Assembly: GCA_900552675.1 (NCBI GenBank)
Contig: USAI01000012.1
Location: 1 to 40,538, forward strand
Direction of reading: 5' to 3'
Length of the DNA: 40,538 bases
DNA from: an uncultured Prevotella sp.
GTDB lineage: Bacteria; Bacteroidota; Bacteroidia; Bacteroidales; Bacteroidaceae
The notes beneath the pieces were generated by a model. The model saw only the letters and a program-made list of their open reading frames with translations. It made no database searches and was not told where the DNA came from. Made by a program: the position numbers and the translations under genes. Below, one piece after another: positions 15,405-23,651 of the stretch. How positions within the stretch are numbered: the stretch's first letter is position 1; every line of letters starts with the position of its first letter.

Positions 15405-16283
15405 ATGAACATATTAGTAACTGGTGCCAACGGGCAGCTCGGACACGAGATGCAGCGCGTGGCCAAGAACAGCACACATCAATTTGTGTTTACCGATGTG
15501 GCTGAAGGATACGAAAAACTTGATATTACCAACCTCGATGCCATACGACAGATGGTGACCGACCGCAACATCAACCTGATTGTTAACTGCGCCGCATACA
15601 CCAATGTTGATAAGGCCGAGACCGACTATGATACCGCCAACCTGCTGAACAATACAGCTGCCGGAAATCTTGCCACTGCTATGAAAGAGGTGGGCGGAAT
15701 ACTGATACACGTGTCTACCGACTATGTGTTTCAGGGCGACCGCAACACGCCATGCCAAGAAACATGGCCCACCAATCCGCTGGGGGTTTATGGCAAAACA
15801 AAGTTGGCGGGCGAGCACAGCATTGCCGCTACGGGTTGCCAGCATATCATCATTCGCACGGCATGGCTCTACTCGCAATGGGGTAAAAACTTTGTGAAGA
15901 CCATGCGTCAGCTCACCGCCACACATCCCACATTGAAGGTGGTGTTTGACCAGGTGGGCACGCCTACCTTTGCTGGCGACCTGGCCGACGTTATTGCTCA
16001 CATCATCGAGACCGAGCAAACAGGCAAGACGGGCATCTACCACTTCTCAAATGAAGGCGTATGTTCGTGGTTCGACTTTGCCAAGGTGATATGTGAACTG
16101 AGTGGCAACACCTGCGACATTCAGCCCTGCTACAGCAGCGAGTTTCCCAGTCCGGTGCAGCGTCCGCACTTCTCGGTGCTCGACAAGAGCAAGCTGAAAA
16201 GCACGTTCGGGGTGAAGGTGCCCTACTGGACCGACTCGCTGAAGCGCTGCATCAGCCAGTTGCAGGCTGCTAAAGAGGCTTAA
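15405..16283 (+). CDS. rfbD: dTDP-4-dehydrorhamnose reductase
   Basis: RfbD/RmlD reduces dTDP-4-keto-L-rhamnose to dTDP-L-rhamnose with NAD(P)H. This 292-residue short-chain dehydrogenase has the N-terminal TGANGQLG nucleotide-binding motif, NCAAYTNVDKAE, HVSTDYVFQGD and the catalytic YGKTK (Tyr129, Lys133), followed by IIRTAWLYSQWGKNFV. It sits between rfbC and rfbB in the same operon. Confidence 0.96.
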   Translation: MNILVTGANGQLGHEMQRVAKNSTHQFVFTDVAEGYEKLDITNLDAIRQMVTDRNINLIVNCAAYTNVDKAETDYDTANLLNNTAAGNLATAMKEVGGILIHVSTDYVFQGDRNTPCQETWPTNPLGVYGKTKLAGEHSIAATGCQHIIIRTAWLYSQWGKNFVKTMRQLTATHPTLKVVFDQVGTPTFAGDLADVIAHIIETEQTGKTGIYHFSNEGVCSWFDFAKVICELSGNTCDIQPCYSSEFPSPVQRPHFSVLDKSKLKSTFGVKVPYWTDSLKRCISQLQAAKEA

Positions 16284-16329
16284 AAAGAGGCTTAAATCTA
16301 CATCCTTTAAAAATAAAAACACTGCTATC

Positions 16330-17469
16330 ATGGCCTATAAAAGAAATATTATCATCACGGGCGGAGCGGGCTTCATAGGCTCGCACGTAGTGCGCCTGTT
16401 TGTGAACAAATATCCCGAGTATCATATCCTCAATCTTGATAAGCTGACATATGCTGGCAATCTTGCCAACCTTGACGATGTGAAAGACAGCCCCAACTAT
16501 ACCTTTGTGAAGGGCGACATCTGCGACTTTGCACTCATCCAGCGCCTCATGCGCGAGCATCATGTAGATGGCATTATTCATCTGGCAGCCGAAAGCCATG
16601 TCGACCGCTCTATCAAAGACCCCTTCACCTTTGCACAAACTAACGTGATAGGCACCTTGTCGCTCTTACAGGCTGCTCGCGAATACTGGGAAAGCCTGCC
16701 CGAAGGCTATGAGGGAAAACGCTTCTACCACATTTCTACCGACGAGGTGTATGGTGCCTTAGAGCTCACCCACCCCGAAGGTCTTGAGAGCCCCTTTACC
16801 ACGAAGGCCAGCTCGGCACATCATCATGCCTATGGCACCACGTTCTTTACTGAAGAAACAAAGTATAATCCGCACTCGCCCTATTCGGCAGCAAAGGCCA
16901 GCAGCGACCACTTTGTGCGCGCTTTTCACGACACCTATGGCATGCCTACCATCGTGACTAACTGCTCAAACAATTATGGCCCCTATCAGTTTCCTGAGAA
17001 ACTCATCCCGCTGTTCATCAATAACATTCGCCACCGCAAGGCGCTGCCCGTATATGGCGAAGGCTTGAACGTGCGCGACTGGCTGTATGTTGAAGACCAT
17101 GCACGTGCCATCGACCTCATCTTCCATCAGGGACGTGTGGCCGATACCTATAATATAGGTGGCTTTAACGAGTGGAAAAACATCGACATCGTGCACGTGC
17201 TCATTCACACTACCGACCGCCTTTTGGGCCGACGCGAGGATGAAGACCTTGACCTCATCACGCACGTTACCGACCGCAAAGGCCACGACATGCGTTATGC
17301 TATCGACTCGCGTAAGCTGCAACGTGAACTGGGATGGGAGCCCAGCTTGCAGTTTGAAGAGGGTATTGAGAAAACGGTGCGCTGGTATCTTGATCACCAG
17401 GCCTGGATGGACAATGTAACATCGGGCGACTATCAAAAATATTATGATAGCATGTATGCTGGAAGATAA
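16330..17469 (+). CDS. rfbB: dTDP-glucose 4,6-dehydratase
   Basis: RfbB/RmlB converts dTDP-glucose to dTDP-4-keto-6-deoxyglucose. This 379-residue extended SDR has ITGGAGFIGS (Gly11, Gly14, Gly17) for NAD+, the family's HLAAESHVDRS, active-site STDEVYG, and YSAAK with catalytic Tyr185 and Lys189, then NCSNNYGPYQFPEKLIP. It starts 46 nt after rfbD. The first pathway gene, rfbA, is not in the window. The gene ends before a bidirectional terminator. Confidence 0.97.
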   Translation: MAYKRNIIITGGAGFIGSHVVRLFVNKYPEYHILNLDKLTYAGNLANLDDVKDSPNYTFVKGDICDFALIQRLMREHHVDGIIHLAAESHVDRSIKDPFTFAQTNVIGTLSLLQAAREYWESLPEGYEGKRFYHISTDEVYGALELTHPEGLESPFTTKASSAHHHAYGTTFFTEETKYNPHSPYSAAKASSDHFVRAFHDTYGMPTIVTNCSNNYGPYQFPEKLIPLFINNIRHRKALPVYGEGLNVRDWLYVEDHARAIDLIFHQGRVADTYNIGGFNEWKNIDIVHVLIHTTDRLLGRREDEDLDLITHVTDRKGHDMRYAIDSRKLQRELGWEPSLQFEEGIEKTVRWYLDHQAWMDNVTSGDYQKYYDSMYAGR

Positions 17470-17503
17470 GGCTTAGCCTGTTGCGCAAAGCCCTTTCAGC
17501 AAT

Positions 17504-17590
17504 AAATAAAAAAAGGACAACAACCACAACGTTGCTTTATTACTCATTGTATTAAAGACTGCGTTATGCTTGTTGTCCTTTTATTTTCAG
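17504..17590. terminator. Bidirectional terminator between rfbB and manA
   Basis: AAAAGGACAACAA (17511-17523) pairs perfectly with TTGTTGTCCTTTT (17570-17582). An A run precedes the left arm and a T-rich run follows the right arm, so it can serve both converging genes. The 46-nt loop is unusually long. Confidence 0.6.
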
Positions 17591-17655
17591 AATTATTCCT
17601 TTGGTTGTTCTGAATTATTCCTTTTATTGTTCAAAGTTGTTCCCCTGTTGTTCAG
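17590..17655. repeat. Three 22-bp degenerate tandem units
   Basis: Units at 17590-17611 and 17612-17633 both start GAATTATTCCTTT and end in TTGTTC plus one base; the third, 17634-17655, is more diverged (GTTGTTC...TTGTTC). The unit length is constant at 22 bp. Confidence 0.7.
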
Positions 17656-17728
17656 TGTTGTCGTGCATTTGCTACACAACACATTACTCTTAGGAAACAA
17701 CGTTGTTTTTATTGACTACTATATTTCG

Positions 17729-18691
17729 TTATACGTAAGTTTCAAGGAACTTGATCTTTCCGTCAACCTTCAACGTCTCGGTGGTGGCGGGCACCAGCAC
17801 GCTTTCGCCTGCCTGAAGGGTGAAGGTGTTGCCCTCGTTATCAGTAATGGTGGCGTTGCCCTTAACGCCAATGAGGATAACAAAGCTGTCAAGCTCTGAG
17901 TAGTCGATGGTCATAGGCTCGTCAAGGTCGTACACAGCCGTGTTGAAGTAGGGGCACTGCACGAGCGAAACACCTTGGTTCTTCACCGGAGTATAGTCGG
18001 TGCGATAGTTGCTTTCAACGTTATAGTTGATGCACTCGGCAGCCTCCTTGGTGTGCAACTGGCGGTAGTTGCCATTCTTATCCTTACGTTTGAAGTCGTA
18101 AATGCGATAGGTAACGTCGCTGGTTTGCTGTATCTCGGCCAAGAAACAGCCTGTGCCGATGGCGTGAATACGGCCAGCGGGCAAGAAGAAGCAGTCGCCT
18201 TCTTTCACCTCATAGCGGTCAATAGCGTCGACGATCGTGTCGTTTTCTACCATCTGAGCATACTCTTCGGGGGTGATTTTCTTCTTCAATCCGCACAGCA
18301 GGGTGGCATCTTTGTCTGAGTCCATCAGGTACCACATCTCCGTTTTGCCGCGCTCTTTGCCCTGCATCTTAGCAATCTCGTCGGTGGGATGCACCTGTAT
18401 AGAGAGGTCTTGGCGAGCATCGATAAACTTGATAAGCAAGGGAAACTCGTTGCCAAAGCGCTGATAGTTTTCTTCGCCCACCAGCTTGCCCTTCAGTTCT
18501 TCTACCAGTTCGTTCAGCTTCTTGCCAGCATAGGGGCCATCGGCTACGATGGTTTCGTTGTCTTTAACACCTGAAATCTCCCAGCTTTCGCCTACATTTT
18601 CTTGTTGAATATCAAGGTTTTTGAAGGGGATAATCTTATCGCCACCCCACAAAGTCGACTTTAACAGTGCGTTAAATTTTAATGGTTTCAT
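17729..18691 (-). CDS. manA: Mannose-6-phosphate isomerase, class I (cupin)
   Basis: ManA interconverts fructose-6-phosphate and mannose-6-phosphate, feeding GDP-mannose/fucose synthesis and mannose use. This 320-residue protein starts LKSTLWGGDKI and has the zinc-binding SIQVHPTDEIA, KTEMWYL and FFLPAGRIHAIG, followed by the family's EIQQTSDVTYRIYDF. The size fits the short Firmicutes/Bacteroidetes class. It converges with rfbB; 102 nt separate it from trkH upstream. Confidence 0.95.
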   Translation of the reverse strand: MKPLKFNALLKSTLWGGDKIIPFKNLDIQQENVGESWEISGVKDNETIVADGPYAGKKLNELVEELKGKLVGEENYQRFGNEFPLLIKFIDARQDLSIQVHPTDEIAKMQGKERGKTEMWYLMDSDKDATLLCGLKKKITPEEYAQMVENDTIVDAIDRYEVKEGDCFFLPAGRIHAIGTGCFLAEIQQTSDVTYRIYDFKRKDKNGNYRQLHTKEAAECINYNVESNYRTDYTPVKNQGVSLVQCPYFNTAVYDLDEPMTIDYSELDSFVILIGVKGNATITDNEGNTFTLQAGESVLVPATTETLKVDGKIKFLETYV

Positions 18692-18793
18692 GATGATGTT
18701 GTTTTTTTTTTAGTTGTTATTGTGTATTGTTTTTAAGACTTTCCTTTTATCAAAGCGTATGCGCCTTACCACGTGCTGTGCTGCCAGTGTGCC

Positions 18794-20245
18794 TTACGAC
18801 TCTTTCCAAAATTCGGGGGTAAAGATAACCAGCACGGTGAATATTTCAAGACGTCCGATGAGCATCAGTATCGTGCATATCCATTTGGCATAGTCGGGTA
18901 AGATGCTCCACGACATCGTGGGGCCTATCTCCAGGCCAAGGGTAGGGCCTACGTTGCCCAAGCAGCTTAGTGTGATGGTGATCGAGTTGGTCGAGTCGAT
19001 GCCCGCCGCTATCATCGTAAACGAGCACACCAAGCTCAAGATGAGGTATATGGTAAGGAACGACAACAGCGTGAGACGCTTATCGTTAGGCACGTTTACG
19101 CCATCAACGCGCAAGGGCAGCACGGCGTTAGGGTGCAATATCTTCTTAAACTCGTTCTTGATTGTTTTCAGTAACATCACGCCACGAATACATTTCAAGC
19201 CTCCGCTGGTTGAGCCCGAGCAAGCGCCAAAGAACATACATACGGCCAGCGCCACCCATGTTACGTGTGGCCATTTGCCCGCATCGTCGTTTACCAAACC
19301 TGTGGTGGTGATGAACGATACCACATGAAACACAGCGCTACGCAGTCCGTGCTCTATGCTATACCCGTTTCGCCAAATTAGTTCTAAGGCGATGAACGCC
19401 GATAGGCCCGCCACCATCCAGAAATAAAACTTAAACTCGGCGCTGCCAAACAGTATCTTCAGGCTACGTCGCGACACCGAAGCATACAGCAATGTAAAGT
19501 TGGTGCCCGCCACAAAACAGAAGAACATGATAACATATTGCACCTCGGGGGTGAAGAGCACCAGCGTGCTCTTTGTAGCAAAACCACCCGTTGCTGCCGT
19601 TACCATAGCATAGTTTACGCTGTCAAACACGTCCATGCCCACGGCACAGAGGCATCCGAAGCATAGCACTGTAATGATAAGATACACCACCCATATCCAT
19701 TTCGAGTTGGTTGACAGGCGTGGGTGCAGTTTGGTCTTGATAGGTCCGGTTGATTCAGCTGCAAACACCTTCACCGATCCTCCCACCAATGATGGCAGCA
19801 AAGCAATGGTGAAGAACACGATACCCAAGCCGCCTATCCATTGTGTCAGCGAGCGCCAAAAGAGCAAGCCGTGTGGATAATCGTCAATATTGTCAATAAT
19901 AGAGGCTCCGGTAGTGGTAAATCCCGACATGGTTTCGAAGAAAGCATCGGTTACATCGGGTATATATCCGCTTATCAAGAAGGGCAACATGCCGAAGAGA
20001 CTGAAGATAATCCATGTGAGTGTTACCACCAGATAAGCGTCGCGTCGTGAGAGGGTGTTGTCGCTATCGTGGGCCAACAGGCGTAGCAACAGGCCTGCCA
20101 AGCCCGTGCTTCCCACCGAGATGGCAAAGGCCATACGGTCGCTCTCGCCGTAGCTTATCGATACGCCCAAGCATATCAGCAGTAGCGCCATCTCGATAAA
20201 GAGCAGCGAGCCCACAACCTTATATATGATTTTTAAGTTTATCAT
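18794..20245 (-). CDS. trkH: Trk-type potassium uptake channel subunit TrkH
   Basis: This 483-residue polytopic inner-membrane protein has four selectivity-filter loops: TTTGASIID, TAATGGFATKST, TTTGLVNDD and CLGNVGPTLG. It imports K+ under control of the RCK protein TrkA, whose gene lies only 7 nt upstream in the same orientation. Confidence 0.95.
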   Translation of the reverse strand: MINLKIIYKVVGSLLFIEMALLLICLGVSISYGESDRMAFAISVGSTGLAGLLLRLLAHDSDNTLSRRDAYLVVTLTWIIFSLFGMLPFLISGYIPDVTDAFFETMSGFTTTGASIIDNIDDYPHGLLFWRSLTQWIGGLGIVFFTIALLPSLVGGSVKVFAAESTGPIKTKLHPRLSTNSKWIWVVYLIITVLCFGCLCAVGMDVFDSVNYAMVTAATGGFATKSTLVLFTPEVQYVIMFFCFVAGTNFTLLYASVSRRSLKILFGSAEFKFYFWMVAGLSAFIALELIWRNGYSIEHGLRSAVFHVVSFITTTGLVNDDAGKWPHVTWVALAVCMFFGACSGSTSGGLKCIRGVMLLKTIKNEFKKILHPNAVLPLRVDGVNVPNDKRLTLLSFLTIYLILSLVCSFTMIAAGIDSTNSITITLSCLGNVGPTLGLEIGPTMSWSILPDYAKWICTILMLIGRLEIFTVLVIFTPEFWKES

Positions 20246-20252
20246 TCACTTC

Positions 20253-21596
20253 TCAAATAAACATCTTCTCAATTTTCTTCATGTTGACGTCGTGGCAGAA
20301 CACCATTACCGAGTCGCCAGCATTGATCACGGTGTTACCCGATACCAGCATGCCCACGCCGTCGCGCACCAATCCGCCTATGGTCATTCCCGTCGGCAGT
20401 CCGAGGTCGCGCACAGGCTTTTGCGTAATTTTCGAGCCTTCTTGCGGAATAAATTCGGCCACATCGGCGTTAGCACTCATCAAGAAGCGCACGTTCATCA
20501 CGTTAGCATCCAGCATCATTTGATAGATATGGCTGGCCGCAATCACCTTTTTATTGATGATGGTGCCAATGTCTAAGCTCTCGGCCATGCTCACATAGTC
20601 GATGTTTTCAACCGCAGCCACCGTCTTGCGCACGCCCATACGTTTGGCCGTGAGGCATGCTAAAATGTTGGTTTCGGCATTGCCAGTGAGGGCTACGAAG
20701 GCCTGCGTGTTCTTAATACCTTCGTCGATGAGCAGCGGAATGTCGCGCCCGTCGCCATTGATAACCAGCACACGCGAGTTGTCAATAATGTCGTTCAGGC
20801 GGTTGCAGCGTGCCTCATCGGTCTCAATAATCTTTACATCCATATATTCGGGCATGGTTTTCACCGCCCTTACCGCTGTAGCGCCGCCGCCCATAATCAT
20901 TACGTTCTTCACGTCAACGTAGTGTTCTTTGCCCACAATCTTTCGTATGTAGGGTATATACTGCTTCGTGGTCATGAAGTAAGCCAAGTCGTACAGTTGC
21001 AGCGAGTCGTTACCACCCGGTATGATGGTGTCTGATCCTCGTTTGATGGCCACCACGTGATAGGGGTCGTCGGGTCCGCAAAGGTTTTTTAAGGGCTGGT
21101 CAAGCACCTCGCATCCCTCGCGCAGCTTTATGCAGAGCATTACCAGAGCACCGTTATGCACATCCCACCGTTGTCGTACCCACGACATTTTCAGACCGTT
21201 GTTGATATCTTTTCCAGCCAGCAGTTCGGGGTAAATGAGCGAACTGATACCCAGCTGAGCGAAAAATTCTTGTTGTTCAGGCTCAATATATTCGGCGTTA
21301 TCAATCTTCGCCACCGTTTTCTTTGCGCCCAGCGCCTTTGCCAGTACGCATGCCGTCATATTCATACTCTCATCGGGTGTTACGGCGATGAAGAGGTCGG
21401 CATGTTCAGCTCCTGCCGACTTCAGCACCTTAACACTGGTGGGCGATTCGGCAATGGTCAGCAAGTCGAAGTCAGAGCCTATGCTGGCAATGCGTTCTTC
21501 ATCAGGGTCAATCAGCGTGATGTCCTCATGGTCGCGCGACAGTAGTTTGGCCAAGTGTGTTCCGATAGCGTATGCTCCGGCAATAATTATTTTCAT
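20253..21596 (-). CDS. trkA: Trk potassium uptake regulatory protein TrkA
   Basis: This 447-residue cytoplasmic protein contains two RCK units, each a Rossmann TrkA_N domain plus a TrkA_C domain. The first begins IIIAGAYAIGTHLAKLL; the second begins VMIMGGGATAVRAVK, with INGDGRD at the ligand end of its core. In the first, the middle Gly of GxGxxG is Tyr, which may be usual for the group. It gates TrkH in response to nucleotides. It forms a compact group with dxs (22 nt upstream) and trkH (7 nt downstream). Confidence 0.95.
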   Translation of the reverse strand: MKIIIAGAYAIGTHLAKLLSRDHEDITLIDPDEERIASIGSDFDLLTIAESPTSVKVLKSAGAEHADLFIAVTPDESMNMTACVLAKALGAKKTVAKIDNAEYIEPEQQEFFAQLGISSLIYPELLAGKDINNGLKMSWVRQRWDVHNGALVMLCIKLREGCEVLDQPLKNLCGPDDPYHVVAIKRGSDTIIPGGNDSLQLYDLAYFMTTKQYIPYIRKIVGKEHYVDVKNVMIMGGGATAVRAVKTMPEYMDVKIIETDEARCNRLNDIIDNSRVLVINGDGRDIPLLIDEGIKNTQAFVALTGNAETNILACLTAKRMGVRKTVAAVENIDYVSMAESLDIGTIINKKVIAASHIYQMMLDANVMNVRFLMSANADVAEFIPQEGSKITQKPVRDLGLPTGMTIGGLVRDGVGMLVSGNTVINAGDSVMVFCHDVNMKKIEKMFI

Positions 21597-21618
21597 TTCT
21601 TATATCGAGTTTTGGCTT

Positions 21619-23532
21619 TTAAACAGTAACATCTTCGCCGATGATTGCCTTGGCAATGCTGTCATCGTCGAGCCCCGTCAGCGCTTTCAGCTGAGGCACC
21701 GAGCCATGTTCAACAAAGTGGTCGGGCAATCCGAGGCGTGTGATGGCGGGTGTGAAGTGGTGGTCGCTCATCCATTCGAGCACCGCCGAGCCGATACCAC
21801 CAGCTCGAGCCCCATCTTCAATGGTGACGATGCGCTGGAACCGTTCGCCCACCTCTTGCAGCAGTGCCTCGTCAAGCGGCTTGCAGAAGCGCAAGTCGTA
21901 ATGGGCTGCGCTCAGTGCAGGGTGCGTTTGGGCCAATCGGTCGATAACCTTCTCGACGTTAACGCCGAGGGGGCCATACGAGAGCACGGCCACATCAGTT
22001 CCCTCGTGCAGGCGTCGGCCGCGTCCTACCTCAATCTCTTTCAGCGGACATTGCCAGTCGGTGCGGCTGCCACGCCCACGCGGATAACGTATCACGAAGG
22101 TACCCTTGCCAGGCAATTGCGCCGTATACATCAGTCGGCGCAGCTCACATTCGTCCATAGGCGATGCCAGCGTTAGGTTAGGCACCGTGCGCAAGGCGGC
22201 AATATCAAAGGCACCATGGTGTGTGGCCCCATCTTCGCCCACCAGCCCAGCGCGGTCAAGACAAATAACGATGGGCAGATTAAGCAGAGCCGCATCATGA
22301 ATAATATTGTCGTAAGCACGCTGTGCGAAGGCGCTGTATATGTTACAGAAAGGCATAAGCCCATCTTTTGCCATACCGCCCGAGAAGGTTACAGCATGGC
22401 CTTCGGCAATACCTACATCGAACACGCGGTCGGGCATAGCCTTCATCATAATGTTCATTGAGCAGCCCGTAGGCATGGCAGGCGTTACGCCCACGATTTT
22501 TGGGTTTTGCTTGGCCAGTTCGAGCAGCGTTTCGCCAAACACATCTTGAAATTTTGGGGGCAGGGTAGAGGTGTCTTCCTTCAGTCGTTCGCCCGTTTCG
22601 GGGTCAAACTTTCCTGGCGCATGCCAAATGGTGGCTTGCTCTTCAGCAGGTTTATAGCCTTTACCCTTCACCGTGTGCAGATGCAGAAGCTTAGGCCCAC
22701 GCATATCTTTCAGTTGTCGTAAGATGCGCACCACCTCGCCCACATTGTTGCCATCGAAGGGTCCGAAGTAGCGAATGTTCATGCCCTCGAAAATGTTTTG
22801 CTGGTGGCTGATGGCCGACTTCAGTGCGTTGTTCAGACGGATGAGGCCCTTTCGGCGGTCGTCGTTCAGGTATCCGCGTTCGTGCAGCCATTGCGAGGCT
22901 TTGAAGCGTAGCTTGTTATAAGTGGCATTGGTGTCGAGGTTCAGCAGATATTTCTCCATTCCGCCCACGGCCCTGTCAATGCTCATATCGTTGTCGTTGA
23001 GGATGATGAGCAGGTCGTTGGGCGACGACGACACGTTGTTAATGCCCTCAAAGGCCAAGCCACCACTCATAGCGCCATCGCCAATGACGGCTACCACATG
23101 GCGGTCGTCATTGCCTGTTTTCTTTGCAGCTATGGCCATGCCCAGTGCTGCCGACACCGAGTTGGAAGCATGACCACAAGCAAACGTATCATACGGGCTT
23201 TCCTCGGGGCTGGGAAAAGGGCGTATGCCATGCAGCTGTCGGTTGGTATAAAAGGCTTCACGTCGGCCCGTCAGTATCTTATGTCCGTACGCCTGGTGTC
23301 CCACGTCCCACACCACACGGTCGTAGGGCGTGTTAAACACATAGTGCAGAGCCACGGTCAGCTCTACCACGCCCAGCGACGATGCTAAGTGTCCGGGGTT
23401 TTCTGCCAATTCATGCACAATGTCTTGGCGCAATTCATCGCACACTTCAGGCAGCTTGTCAATGGGCAACTGCCTCAAGTCGGTTGGGTCGTTTATAGCG
23501 CTCAGCAGGCAAAGTTTGTTATTGTCTGTCAT
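21619..23532 (-). CDS. dxs: 1-Deoxy-D-xylulose-5-phosphate synthase
   Basis: Dxs condenses pyruvate and glyceraldehyde-3-phosphate, the first step of the MEP isoprenoid pathway, using thiamine diphosphate. The start MTDNNKLCLLSAINDPTDLRQL gives 637 residues, the usual size; the longer open frame to 23601 runs through a leader hairpin. Motifs include GHLASSLGVVELTVALHYVF, WDVGHQAYGHKILTGR, the ThDP motif GDGAMSGGLAFEGINN...LNDNDMSI, and the transketolase pyrimidine region DRAGLVGEDGATHHGAFDIA. It heads the dxs-trkA-trkH group and has a near-consensus promoter. Confidence 0.97.
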   Translation of the reverse strand: MTDNNKLCLLSAINDPTDLRQLPIDKLPEVCDELRQDIVHELAENPGHLASSLGVVELTVALHYVFNTPYDRVVWDVGHQAYGHKILTGRREAFYTNRQLHGIRPFPSPEESPYDTFACGHASNSVSAALGMAIAAKKTGNDDRHVVAVIGDGAMSGGLAFEGINNVSSSPNDLLIILNDNDMSIDRAVGGMEKYLLNLDTNATYNKLRFKASQWLHERGYLNDDRRKGLIRLNNALKSAISHQQNIFEGMNIRYFGPFDGNNVGEVVRILRQLKDMRGPKLLHLHTVKGKGYKPAEEQATIWHAPGKFDPETGERLKEDTSTLPPKFQDVFGETLLELAKQNPKIVGVTPAMPTGCSMNIMMKAMPDRVFDVGIAEGHAVTFSGGMAKDGLMPFCNIYSAFAQRAYDNIIHDAALLNLPIVICLDRAGLVGEDGATHHGAFDIAALRTVPNLTLASPMDECELRRLMYTAQLPGKGTFVIRYPRGRGSRTDWQCPLKEIEVGRGRRLHEGTDVAVLSYGPLGVNVEKVIDRLAQTHPALSAAHYDLRFCKPLDEALLQEVGERFQRIVTIEDGARAGGIGSAVLEWMSDHHFTPAITRLGLPDHFVEHGSVPQLKALTGLDDDSIAKAIIGEDVTV

Positions 23533-23550
23533 TTCTTTGTTTCTGTAAAG

Positions 23551-23596
23551 AAAAAATAGAGGTGTGCCCACAAGCTGTACGCCTGTGCGCACACCT
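23551..23596 (-). terminator. Hairpin in the dxs leader, also 3' of the barrel-protein gene
   Basis: AGGTGTGC (23560-23567) pairs with GCACACCT (23589-23596). On the minus strand a T-rich run (complement of 23551-23557) follows. It fits a terminator for the gene ending at 23652, but it also lies downstream of the predicted dxs start point (about 23605), so it would be transcribed in the dxs leader. Confidence 0.55.
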
Positions 23597-23611
23597 GTCA
23601 TATTCAGAATA

Positions 23612-23643
23612 CAAAGATAGTATATTTTTCTGACTGCGCGAAA
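23612..23643 (-). promoter_or_regulatory. Bacteroidetes-type promoter of dxs
   Basis: Minus strand: TTTC (23643-23640), a 20-bp spacer, then TATCTTTG (23619-23612). The predicted start point is near 23605, leaving a leader of about 73 nt that contains the hairpin at 23560-23596. Confidence 0.6.
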
Positions 23644-23651
23644 GAAAAATG

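Noticed and set aside
15414..16043. 209-codon minus-strand open frame within rfbD
   Set aside because: It is a mirror of a clear rfbD reading frame.
23533..23601. Longer start for dxs
   Set aside because: It would translate the leader hairpin and start almost at the predicted transcription start; MTDNNK fits the family.
23533..23651. Thiamine (TPP) riboswitch ahead of dxs
   Set aside because: The leader is only about 73 nt and I see no TPP-box sequence or the required helices; only the one hairpin is present.
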